From Gordonia polyisoprenivorans (GTDB taxonomy: Bacteria; Actinomycetota; Actinomycetes; Mycobacteriales; Mycobacteriaceae), in contig NZ_CP072203.1 of NCBI RefSeq assembly GCF_017654315.1, positions 3,162,001-3,226,000 on the forward strand: DNA of 64,000 nucleotides, given 5' to 3'. A program made the translations under genes and the position numbers. Below are positions 39,215 to 46,293 of the stretch, piece by piece. How positions within the stretch are numbered: the stretch's first letter is position 1; the number at the start of each line of letters is the position of its first letter. Below the pieces are notes generated by a model. It searched no databases and was not told where the DNA came from. It saw only the letters and a program-made list of their open reading frames with translations.

Positions 39215-39741
39215 GTCCTCGTCGCCCTCGGTGGCCTCCTGCCGTGCCGGGGGTACGTCGGCCTGGGCGCAGCCTCGTGGCCCGTCTGCGGCTCGCTGAG
39301 CGCCGGGGCGGGGTCGTCCCACGGCTCTGGCTCACCGAGGGCGTCCGGTCCGGCGATGGGCGGCAACGTCCGTGGCAGCGTTGGGGTGTCGTCGTCCTCG
39401 ACCCACTGCCCGCGCATCGTTCGCAGCGCGTCCTCCAGCTCGTGGGCGGGCAGCAGGCCCAGCCGGACGGCCCTGCGCGTCACCGTCACCCAAAGATCGT
39501 GGAACGGGTGAGCGGGGTCGGCCACCACGTCGCCGAAGAACTCGACCGCCTCGGCGGCGAACTCGACGCCGATGTCGTCGGCGGACGTCTCGCCGGTCGC
39601 GATGGAGCGCGACGAGTCCAGGGACGTCTGGATGAGGGCGAGGTCGTCGGCGTCGATAGGGCGCTCGGCGACGTCGGTGGCGACGTCGTAGGCCGAGTTG
39701 ATCGCGGCTGCTCGGGCTGCCTCGGTGGACTTGGTGCTCAT
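39211..39741 (-). CDS. Hypothetical protein (176 aa)
   Basis: Helical, acidic N-terminal ~120 residues (YDVATDVAERPIDADDLALI; FAAEAVEFFGDVVADPAHPF) and a Pro/Arg-rich tail. Not recognised. Its start overlaps the TerS-like gene's stop (ATGA) and its stop overlaps the next GTG. Partnership with the TerS-like protein is likely from coupling. Confidence 0.55.
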   Translation of the reverse strand: MSTKSTEAARAAAINSAYDVATDVAERPIDADDLALIQTSLDSSRSIATGETSADDIGVEFAAEAVEFFGDVVADPAHPFHDLWVTVTRRAVRLGLLPAHELEDALRTMRGQWVEDDDTPTLPRTLPPIAGPDALGEPEPWDDPAPALSEPQTGHEAAPRPTYPRHGRRPPRATRT

Positions 39742-40202
39742 GGTTCGACGACCTCCGCGTCAATGGTGTTGGTGTTCAGGGCTTCGAGGGTCCGCCGCCT
39801 TGCCTCCTCGATGGCGTCACGGGGTGACGGGGTGACCGTGACGGCGACGGCGTGCTCGGTCTGGGCAGGCGCGTAGAGCCCGTTGAGGCGGCTCGACTCG
39901 GCGGTGAGCGATCGCAGCTCCTTCGAGAGTTTCAGCATCGTGTCGGTGTCGCCGTTCGCGTTGGCATCGACGAGTCGGGAGAACAACGTCGACTGGAGGA
40001 TGCGCAACGTCTCCGAGGTCACCCCGCGTTCGGACGCGGGGTCTGGCTGGTGCTGGGCGAGGTAGGTCTTCACCGACATATGCGCGGCCTGCCGGGACCG
40101 GTATCCGAGATCGTCGGCGATCCGTTGCCAGGTGGCACCCATCGCGCGAAGTTGCAGCGCTCGCCGTGCGCGCTCGCGTTGAGCGATCCGTGTCGTAGCC
40201 AC
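39738..40202 (-). CDS. HTH protein resembling phage terminase small subunit
   Basis: 154 residues. The basic N-terminal helix-turn-helix (ALQLRAMGATWQRIADDLGY) is followed by a helical segment, FSRLVDANANGDTDTMLKLS, and ESSRLNGLYAP, the pattern of small-terminase-like proteins in actinophages. In phage satellites a private TerS redirects helper packaging to satellite DNA; that is inferred here. It is the first gene of the minus-strand operon leaving the origin region. Alternative: a generic HTH regulator. Confidence 0.5.
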   Translation of the reverse strand: MATTRIAQRERARRALQLRAMGATWQRIADDLGYRSRQAAHMSVKTYLAQHQPDPASERGVTSETLRILQSTLFSRLVDANANGDTDTMLKLSKELRSLTAESSRLNGLYAPAQTEHAVAVTVTPSPRDAIEEARRRTLEALNTNTIDAEVVEP

Positions 40203-40384
40203 GTCAAAAGTCTGTCAAGCGGGGGTGCAGTGACAATACTGGTCAATGTCGGCGTTGTGCGTTGCGGGCGTGGACGATTCGATCGACACAGCTCCCCACA
40301 GCCCCAGTGCCAGGCGCTCACCCGTCCGCGTCGCGCGTGAATGTCGGCCACGGTCACACAGCCACCAGCACCGCCGAACGACCC

Positions 40385-40796
40385 TTAGCCCAACTCTAGC
40401 CCCGGTCTAGCCCCTTTTCGCTCAGGTCTAGCCCCTGGTCTAGCCCCCAAGCGTTTTCGCCATCACCGCAGGTAGGCGAGGAATCATCTCGAAATCGCCT
40501 GGTAGGTCTAGCCCCTCTAGCCCCCTCCCGCCCGTATGCAGACGAAAGCCCTTGTCACTAGCCACATTTCCCCAGGTAGATAGATAGATAATTGAAATAA
40601 GTTCCTGTTGTCTTTCGGCTGGACGGGCTACGGTTCCGGCGTCCTCGCGGAGGAGGGGGCTAGAGGGGCTAGACCTGAGCTGCCGAAAGTGTGCGAAAGT
40701 GGCCGTACGCTGGTGGTTTGAGAGTGGCACCCAGGGGGCTAGGCCTGGGGCTAGACCCACCGAAAAAGGGGCTAGACCGGGGGCTAGAGTGCTAGA
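40385..40796. other. Putative replication origin: mirrored iteron arrays around an AT-rich core
   Basis: TCTAGCCCC occurs on the plus strand at 40395, 40406, 40427, 40439, 40507 and 40516, with a degenerate copy at 40385. Its reverse complement, GGGGCTAGA, occurs at 40656, 40665, 40747, 40768 and 40780, with degenerate copies at 40735 and 40790. Read outward, start-to-start spacings are 9, 68, 12, 21, 11 on the left and 9, 70, 12, 21, 12 on the right. Between lie ~130 bases with the window's most AT-rich stretch (GATAGATAGATAATTGAAAT, 40579-40598). Iterons flanking an AT-rich region are the layout of SaPI origins. No gene is seen in 40203-41177. Confidence 0.7.
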
Positions 40797-40996
40797 CCTC
40801 AGCACCCGCGAAATCGAGGTCGACCGCGCCGTGCTGGGTGAGCTGTGGGTCATCTGGCGGTGAGATCGACTGTCCCACAATACCTATCGTTGTTGGCGTT
40901 GTCGACTCGCCAGGCGCAACAAGGCTGCCAGGGACCCGCCCGAGCGGATATAGTCTGGTTCCAGTCGCACTAGCTTCAATCTGTCCAGCAGTAGCC

Positions 40997-41032
40997 GGTG
41001 CGCACGCTCTGCCCGGTGCGCACGCTCTGCCC
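40997..41032 (+). repeat. 18-bp tandem repeat in the 5' region of the replication operon
   Basis: GGTGCGCACGCTCTGCCC occurs twice back to back (40997-41014, 41015-41032), followed by a partial third copy. It lies ~145 bases upstream of the HTH gene at 41178, in non-coding sequence; possible operator or slippage product. Confidence 0.7.
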
Positions 41033-41177
41033 GGTGCGGTCGCTGACCGAGATGCGCCCGCCGGAACTGAGCGTCACGCTAGCCGCCACGCGGGGCTTCG
41101 GCCCACCGCGCAGCGCTGACCTGAGGGTGAAGCTGGATCACCCGGCTCGGGGACCGCTGCGAATTCCACGACGCACC

Positions 41178-41513
41178 ATGGAGTTCGCAGTGTCCCAGAC
41201 ACCCAGCCCTCTCATTTCCGCGCCTCAGCTCGCCGAACACCTCGGCGTGGCTCCCGTGACCGTCCTTCGCCTCGTTCAGCGTGAGGGCCTGCCCGCACAT
41301 CGTGTCGGCACCGGAACTGCCCGGCGCACTTATCGCTTCGACATCACCGAGGTGGACACGTGGCTGCGTGCCCGCGACAGCGACGCACAGTCCATGGGAG
41401 AAGCGGTGGCTCCCAGCCAAGACGAGTTCGTTGCCGCGACGTTGGCCAAGTTCACTCCGGATGATCTTCGGCGCGCCGGCGAGGTCCTCCGCGCGCTCGC
41501 CGATGCGCGATGA
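41178..41513 (+). CDS. MerR/Xis-like helix-turn-helix protein
   Basis: 111 residues. ISAPQLAEHLGVAPVTVLRL followed by RTYRFDITEVDTWLRAR is the helix-turn-helix plus wing of the excisionase/HTH_17 family; the C-terminus is a helical extension (LRRAGEVLRALADAR). ATG 41178 begins at the homology; longer upstream frame is repeat DNA. The stop overlaps the DUF3987 gene's ATG (ATGA). Candidate recombination directionality factor or replication regulator; it might also bind the CTAGCCCC repeats. Confidence 0.65.
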   Translation: MEFAVSQTPSPLISAPQLAEHLGVAPVTVLRLVQREGLPAHRVGTGTARRTYRFDITEVDTWLRARDSDAQSMGEAVAPSQDEFVAATLAKFTPDDLRRAGEVLRALADAR

Positions 41514-43444
41514 GTGCGCCGTCGATCGCCCGTGCACAGTCCGGAAATGAGAGTGCCCGCCCCCAGGCCGAGACCCCAGGGGCGGGCAGCGACGAGGCCG
41601 ACGCTATGACCTACAGCACCGATGATACCAAGAACCCCAACAACATCGGGGACGACAGCCCCGCTCAGTGGTGGAGCGCACGACAACTCGCCGACGAGTT
41701 CGAGAGCCCATACGGGGGCTGTGTCCGCGACAACCTCGGCCTCCATGCATGGAACGGGGTGAAGGAGGCGTTTCTGGCACTGACTGGCGACGCCCCGAGC
41801 AACCTAGCGACCTACGACGAGCTGATGATCATGCCCGCAAGTGTCGCGGAAGCGGAAGCGGGTGGATCGCTCACTCGCGCCGAGGTCGCAGCCTACGCCG
41901 ACGCTCACGGCCTGGACGACCCGCATGTGATCGCCGACCGGCTGGCAGAAGAAGGTTCGCTGCACGCCGAAGCACACCGCCGCGAGGTTCGCGAGCTGTT
42001 CCAGGCCGGGCCGTTGCCGTTGAGCGTCAACAAGGTTCCGTCCTTCCCGGTCCACGCGCTGCCCCCGGTGCTCGGCGACATGGCGCAGGCCGTCGCCGAC
42101 AACCTCGACGTCGATGTGTCGTTGTGCGCCCCGATGGCTCTGGGTGCGATCTCGGGTGCGCTGTGTGGCCGTGTCGATGTTCGTGTGGACGACGACCGGT
42201 GGATCGAGAACGGCGTCAGCTACACCGTGATCGTCGGCGAGTCCGGCGACTACAAGAGCCCCGCGATGGCGCAGATGCTCACCGGACCACTGCACGACGC
42301 GGAGCGCGAGCTGATCGACCGGTGGCTCGCTGAGTCGATCGAGGACGCCCCCGCGCCCGCAGATGACAACAGCGATGGGGACACCGCCGGTTCGGATCTC
42401 GCGGTGGTCGGCGATTCGAAGCCGATCGGGGCGTACCCGTGCCTCATCGCCTCTGACATCACCTCCGAAGCGCTCGCGATCAAGCTGGCAGCCCAGGGCG
42501 AGCGGATCATGGTCGCCGACGCTGAGGGCGACATCTTCGACACGTTGGCGGGACGCTACAGCGCCTCGCCGGGGATCACGATTCTCCTGCACGCGTACAC
42601 CGGTGAGACCCACTACGAGGATCGTGTGGGGCGGGCGTCGATCCGCCTGGATCGTCCCGCCGTCACCATGTGCGTCGCCACCCAGCCCCACGTCGCGCAG
42701 GAGGCCCTGTCCAACCCGCGATTCGTCGGTAAGGGACTCATCGCCCGTGTCGAGTTCGCTCACCCTGAGTCGGTGAAGGAGCGCTACCGGCGCGGTGCCT
42801 CCAGTGGGCAGCCGCCGGTGCCGCCATCGGTGCGTTCGGACTACACCAAACGAATCGCGGACCTTGTATTGTCACTGCACGGCGAAGCGCGACGCACTGC
42901 TCAGCTCGACAACGCCGCGCAGCTACGCATGAAACAGGTTGTCGCGCTGTACAAGGCGCGCCGATACGGCGATGACGGCGACCTGGCCGGTTCGCCAGAG
43001 CTGGAGACCTGGGTCGCGAAGTCCGCCGGGCGGGTCGCACGGCGCGCCCTGCACCTGCACATGGCCGAGCACGGCCCGAAGGGGGCCGACCTCCTCATCA
43101 GTGCGGAAACGGTGAGGCGAGCCGCCGAGATCGAGGAGTGGTACATCGTCAACGCTAAGCAGGCGTTCGGTGTCGCGTTCATCGAGAACGCCGACCGGCG
43201 CAAGCCTGAGGTGAAGATCGAGGACGCGAAGGCCATGAGCGCGTGGCTGATCCGCGCGCACAGCGCGGACCCGTTCAAGCCGATCCGGATCTCCAAACTC
43301 ACCGCTACAGGGCCGAAGCGGTTGCGCCAGAAGACCAAGCGCGATGCGGTGCTCGACCTCCTCGTCGACCTCAACCACATCGTGCGCACCAAGGACGGCG
43401 GCGCGGACGCGGTGTACCTGAATCCGGACCTTGCGGAGGTTTAG
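41510..43444 (+). CDS. DUF3987 replication protein (putative helicase/primase-associated ATPase)
   Basis: 644 residues. The DUF3987/YfjI domain spans ~170-530 with a Walker-A-like loop, VGESGDYKSP (Gly243-Ser250 region, degenerate compared with GxxxxGKS), and a Walker-B-like VADAEGDIF. DUF3987 proteins are common replication proteins of phages, satellites and integrated plasmids. Coupled to the HTH gene and adjacent to the iteron region, which supports an initiator or helicase role. The first ~32 residues are low-complexity and an internal ATG (Met33) could be used. Its stop overlaps the convergent DUF2971 gene by 4 bases. Confidence 0.75.
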   Translation: MSAPSIARAQSGNESARPQAETPGAGSDEADAMTYSTDDTKNPNNIGDDSPAQWWSARQLADEFESPYGGCVRDNLGLHAWNGVKEAFLALTGDAPSNLATYDELMIMPASVAEAEAGGSLTRAEVAAYADAHGLDDPHVIADRLAEEGSLHAEAHRREVRELFQAGPLPLSVNKVPSFPVHALPPVLGDMAQAVADNLDVDVSLCAPMALGAISGALCGRVDVRVDDDRWIENGVSYTVIVGESGDYKSPAMAQMLTGPLHDAERELIDRWLAESIEDAPAPADDNSDGDTAGSDLAVVGDSKPIGAYPCLIASDITSEALAIKLAAQGERIMVADAEGDIFDTLAGRYSASPGITILLHAYTGETHYEDRVGRASIRLDRPAVTMCVATQPHVAQEALSNPRFVGKGLIARVEFAHPESVKERYRRGASSGQPPVPPSVRSDYTKRIADLVLSLHGEARRTAQLDNAAQLRMKQVVALYKARRYGDDGDLAGSPELETWVAKSAGRVARRALHLHMAEHGPKGADLLISAETVRRAAEIEEWYIVNAKQAFGVAFIENADRRKPEVKIEDAKAMSAWLIRAHSADPFKPIRISKLTATGPKRLRQKTKRDAVLDLLVDLNHIVRTKDGGADAVYLNPDLAEV

Positions 43445-44379
43445 CGGTAGCTACTTGATGTCGTAAACACGTCGGCATTACCCGGCCCAACGAGGCGTTC
43501 AAAGAGGGAACGCATCGCAAACTTGGCGCTCTCGGGGTGAGCGTTAGGGCCAATTCGGACGGACGGACGCGGCTCGTCTGGAAAGTGCTTGGCGTGGCCG
43601 TTCATAAAGTCGAATGGGAGGAATACGCGCACGCCATCCGTACCCGACGTGTAACGAAGATCGTCCGCTTCGTGGTAATGATCAAAAGCCAGCAGACGCC
43701 ACTCGTGTTCGGCCTCGAACGTGGGGTTCTTGATGAAGTGGCCGATGAGGCGAGCCTCTTCAATCATCGTTGCAACCGTTTCGATAACGCCGTCGGTGAA
43801 AGTGTCATTGTCTGGGTCAAATGGGGCACCGGAGTCAATTGTCGAGAACCACTTCGTCAAGTGGTGATCGAATAGCTCGCGCATTATGGCTTCGACGTCA
43901 GATTCGTCGTAGATACAGGGAGCTAGTAGCCACCCCGAGGATGATGCTGCGTCCCGGATTAACTGACCGGGCAAACCTATGCAGTAGCCGCCGCTGCGGG
44001 GACAGTACGCCCGCCACTGGGAGAGGGAGTCGCCTACGCGAGACAGCGATACCAAGTAGGTCTTCGGCGAGTCTCGGATCAAGTAGCCGAAATCCTCGGT
44101 CGAAGTCCTACGTTCGGCCCAGCTCGCGAAGCGCATACGTTCATCGCGGTCGTCGGACTCTCTCATATCGAGGTTAAATTGACCCGCGATTACATTGAGC
44201 CAACGAAACGCTCGGGCGACCTCCTCAGCGTCGTTCATCTGTTCCGGTAGCCCACCCCACAGCTCACCCCCGGTGGTGATCTGGATCAGAGATCCCGAAT
44301 TTGTGTAGTGGTAGAGCATCTCGGGAACCGTGATTCCCAGTAGAGATTTGGCAGTCGGCAGGTGGTCGAGGTTCAGCAC
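43441..44379 (-). CDS. DUF2971 family protein (cargo)
   Basis: 312 residues. The family hallmarks are in order: MLYHYTNSGSLIQI with LWGGLPEQMNDAEE, LSQWRAYCPRSGGYCIGL, EAEHEWRLLAF and VRIGPNAHPES. DUF2971 proteins are scattered in accessory regions and often lie near phage-defence genes; no activity is established that I can cite. GC content and codon use are lower than in adjacent genes. GTG 44379 start. It lies between the replication gene and the integrase near the right end, typical of satellite cargo. Confidence 0.75.
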   Translation of the reverse strand: MLNLDHLPTAKSLLGITVPEMLYHYTNSGSLIQITTGGELWGGLPEQMNDAEEVARAFRWLNVIAGQFNLDMRESDDRDERMRFASWAERRTSTEDFGYLIRDSPKTYLVSLSRVGDSLSQWRAYCPRSGGYCIGLPGQLIRDAASSSGWLLAPCIYDESDVEAIMRELFDHHLTKWFSTIDSGAPFDPDNDTFTDGVIETVATMIEEARLIGHFIKNPTFEAEHEWRLLAFDHYHEADDLRYTSGTDGVRVFLPFDFMNGHAKHFPDEPRPSVRIGPNAHPESAKFAMRSLFERLVGPGNADVFTTSSSYR

Positions 44380-44414
44380 GCAAAGAGCTTATGCCGCTTG
44401 ACCTCGTGGGTGGG

Positions 44415-45818
44415 CTACCTCGCGTCGCCGGGTTGGCGCGGGGTGATGGTGATGGCATCCGAGGGCTTGTGCCAGCGGCCCCGGCCCACGCGGTCGATGG
44501 TGATGGTCATGGTCGATCGGATGAACTCGCGGCGAGCGATCAGGGGCAACTCGCCCCACAGTGCCATCGGGTCGGGAGCCGTGGCGAGATCTCGCACCAC
44601 GGGGTCGGTGAACACCGGGGCCGAGGCGGCCTCCAGGTCGGCGATCTGAGCCTCCAGGCGGGTCGCCACTCGCGCCCCGGTGCTCGGCGGCATACGGCCC
44701 TCGGCGATCTCGTTCTCCACGTCCTCAAGTCGCTGGCGCAGCTCGGCCAGCCGTGCCGGTGCGGTGGGGTCAGACGCCGGGACCTCGGCGAGGGCGGCCA
44801 GCGACTCGGGCGTGGTGAGGATGCCCTTGACGACACCCAAGATCACGCCGTCCGTCGCCTGCATGTTCCGACCGACACAGTGCGACTTGCACTGGTAGAC
44901 CTCGTAGTTGCCGCCGTCCTTGCGGCGTCCGCCGCGCGCCTTCCAGACGTACTCGCCGCACACCGCGCACCGCGCGATGCCGGTCAGGAGATGCTTCACC
45001 GGCACACCGCGCGGGCCGGTCTTGCGCCCGGCGAACAGCGCCACCAGATCGTGGTGCTGTTCGTCGGTGAGAATCGGCTCCCAGGTGCCCTTGCTGTGGA
45101 TCTCCTGCGGTCCTCGCTTGCCGTCGACCTTCGCGCTGACGGTCCGGTACCCGGCGTAGGTCGGGTTCACCATGATCCGGCGCAGCTTCGCCGAGTCCCA
45201 GCCGAGCGGGTCCTGAGTCTCGATCCACCGCACCACCGACCCGAAGCTGTGCCCATCGAGCACACGCCGCGCAGCCTCGGCGACCAGGGGAGCGCGCGAC
45301 GGGTCGGGGACGCGGCCCGTCGACTTGCCGGTGTCGGGGTCGCGAACGATCTTGTAGCCGTATGGGACTCGCCCGTGGGGCTTGCCCTGGGCCAGGTTCT
45401 CGCGGTGGGCGCGCTTGATCCGCTTCCGAATGTCCTCGGCCTCGCGCTCGGCCAGCAGTGCGTCGAGCCCGGTGGTGAATCTGTCGTCGCCGTCTTCGAG
45501 GTCGAACAGCCGCCCGCTGTAGGAGAGCATCACCTGACGGTCGGTGCAGAGGCGGCGCAGATCGACGTAGTGGTCCATGGACCGGCCAGCGCGTGAGGGC
45601 TCCCAGACCACCAGCACGTCGCCGGGGCGCAGCACCTCACTGAGCCGGGCGTACTGCGGGCGGTCCTTGGTGGCGAAGCGGGTAGCCGACCGATCGTTGT
45701 CGGTCAGCACCTCGGCGACCGGCCACCCATTGCGCTCGCACACCGCCCTGCACTCCGCCTCCTGCTCGGCGACCGAGCGGCCACCGGCAAGGTCGCGCGA
45801 GACGCGCGTGTAGATCAC
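44415..45818 (-). CDS. int: Large serine integrase
   Basis: 467 residues. Catalytic domain with nucleophile Ser7 in MIYTRVSRD and EPSRAGRSMDHYVDLRRL; recombinase domain (YGYKIVRDPDTGK, WDSAKLRRIMVNPTYAGYRT); zinc ribbon CAVCGEYV...CKSHC (Cys284, 287, 310, 314); then a coiled-coil segment (PARLAELRQRLEDVENEIAE). This is the phiC31/Bxb1-type layout. The annotated GTG at 45818 yields an unusually short N-terminus; related integrases begin RAVIYTRVS, and the frame is open upstream toward attR without an ATG/GTG/TTG, so a non-standard or leaderless start is possible. It lies 82 bases from attR, as expected for an integrase beside attP. Confidence 0.93.
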   Translation of the reverse strand: MIYTRVSRDLAGGRSVAEQEAECRAVCERNGWPVAEVLTDNDRSATRFATKDRPQYARLSEVLRPGDVLVVWEPSRAGRSMDHYVDLRRLCTDRQVMLSYSGRLFDLEDGDDRFTTGLDALLAEREAEDIRKRIKRAHRENLAQGKPHGRVPYGYKIVRDPDTGKSTGRVPDPSRAPLVAEAARRVLDGHSFGSVVRWIETQDPLGWDSAKLRRIMVNPTYAGYRTVSAKVDGKRGPQEIHSKGTWEPILTDEQHHDLVALFAGRKTGPRGVPVKHLLTGIARCAVCGEYVWKARGGRRKDGGNYEVYQCKSHCVGRNMQATDGVILGVVKGILTTPESLAALAEVPASDPTAPARLAELRQRLEDVENEIAEGRMPPSTGARVATRLEAQIADLEAASAPVFTDPVVRDLATAPDPMALWGELPLIARREFIRSTMTITIDRVGRGRWHKPSDAITITPRQPGDAR

Positions 45819-45884
45819 TGCGCGGGTCGGCGCACGTCGGGAGTCGGAGTAGGTGCTGGTCAGCGCGGCGCTCGTAGTAAGAGA

Positions 45885-45920
45885 GTTTACGACAAATAAA
45901 CACGCCTTCGACGGTTCGTA
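45885..45920. other. attR
   Basis: Element sequence GTTTACGACAAATAAA ends at 45900, then core CA (45901-45902), then host sequence CGCCTTCGACGG continuing the flavodoxin-like gene. Joined with attL, the inferred attP arms form an imperfect inverted repeat about the CA (GTTTACG... against GTTATCG... on the opposite strand), typical of serine-integrase attP sites. Confidence 0.85.
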
Positions 45921-46137
45921 CTACCAGATCCTCGATTCGACGCGAGGCCGACCATTCGGGCTGTACCTGCACGGCAACGAGGGCACCGAGGGAGCGCAAG
46001 CCGCCGTCGACCGGATCACTGCCGGACTGGGCTGGACCAAGGCCGCCGAGTACGTCATCGCGTCGAACAATCCGGACAAGGCGGTGATCGAGGCGTGCTG
46101 GGAACTCGGGGCGGGGGTTGCCGCGCAGCTGATGTGA
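45903..46137 (+). pseudogene. 3' fragment of flavodoxin-like gene
   Basis: Encodes the second half of the interrupted gene, AFDGSYYQILDSTRGR through ELGAGVAAQLM, co-linear with residues ~73-149 of the intact copy at 31570. It is still an undamaged frame, consistent with recent insertion and precise excision being possible. A GTG at 45853 in element DNA is in frame and could make a 94-residue fusion, but it overlaps the integrase start region on the other strand. Confidence 0.9.
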
Positions 46138-46224
46138 TCACCGGGCCGAATACGTCGGTGGTGCTGGGCCGCCACCTGCGACGAACCCTCACCCCGCTGC
46201 CGCCGGAATGACGTGCGATATGGC

Positions 46225-46247
46225 CGCATCTGTTACGAACAGATGCG
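46225..46247. terminator. Bidirectional terminator
   Basis: Perfect 10-bp stem CGCATCTGTT (46225-46234) / AACAGATGCG (46238-46247) with a three-base loop, between the flavodoxin fragment and the convergent dehydrogenase gene. Confidence 0.75.
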
Positions 46248-46293
46248 ACCACATCGTGGCGACCACCGACCTGCGGTGCGGCGACGTCGGTGA

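Larger units (their letters stand above)
31520..45902. mobile_element. 14.4 kb integrated element (serine-integrase type, phage-satellite-like)
   Basis: Everything between the two halves of the flavodoxin-like gene. The excised circle would be 14,381 bp. Diagnostic parts: a large serine integrase just inside the right end, an exact CA crossover, a complete copy of the target gene just inside the left end, a DUF3987 protein next to an iteron array, an HTH/excisionase-like protein, a terminase-small-subunit-like protein, a capsid-like protein and a small resolvase. There is no large terminase, portal, tail, lysis, relaxase or FtsK/TraB gene. Most genes are minus-strand; 41178-43444 run on plus, divergent from the TerS-like operon across the origin. 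PICI-type phage satellites share the size and plan, but no helper phage is known here. Confidence 0.9.

Noticed and set aside
38987..39876. Plus-strand frames across the TerS-like operon
   Set aside because: Antisense to three translationally coupled minus-strand genes and without family resemblance.
40440..40880. 146-codon minus-strand frame in the origin region
   Set aside because: Overlaps the iteron arrays and has no ribosome-binding site or domain; the repeats explain the open frame.
43537..43875. Plus-strand frame within the DUF2971 gene
   Set aside because: Antisense to a gene with clear DUF2971 motifs.
31520..45902. Integrative conjugative element or complete prophage
   Set aside because: No relaxase, FtsK/TraB-type translocase, large terminase, portal, tail or lysis genes could be recognised.
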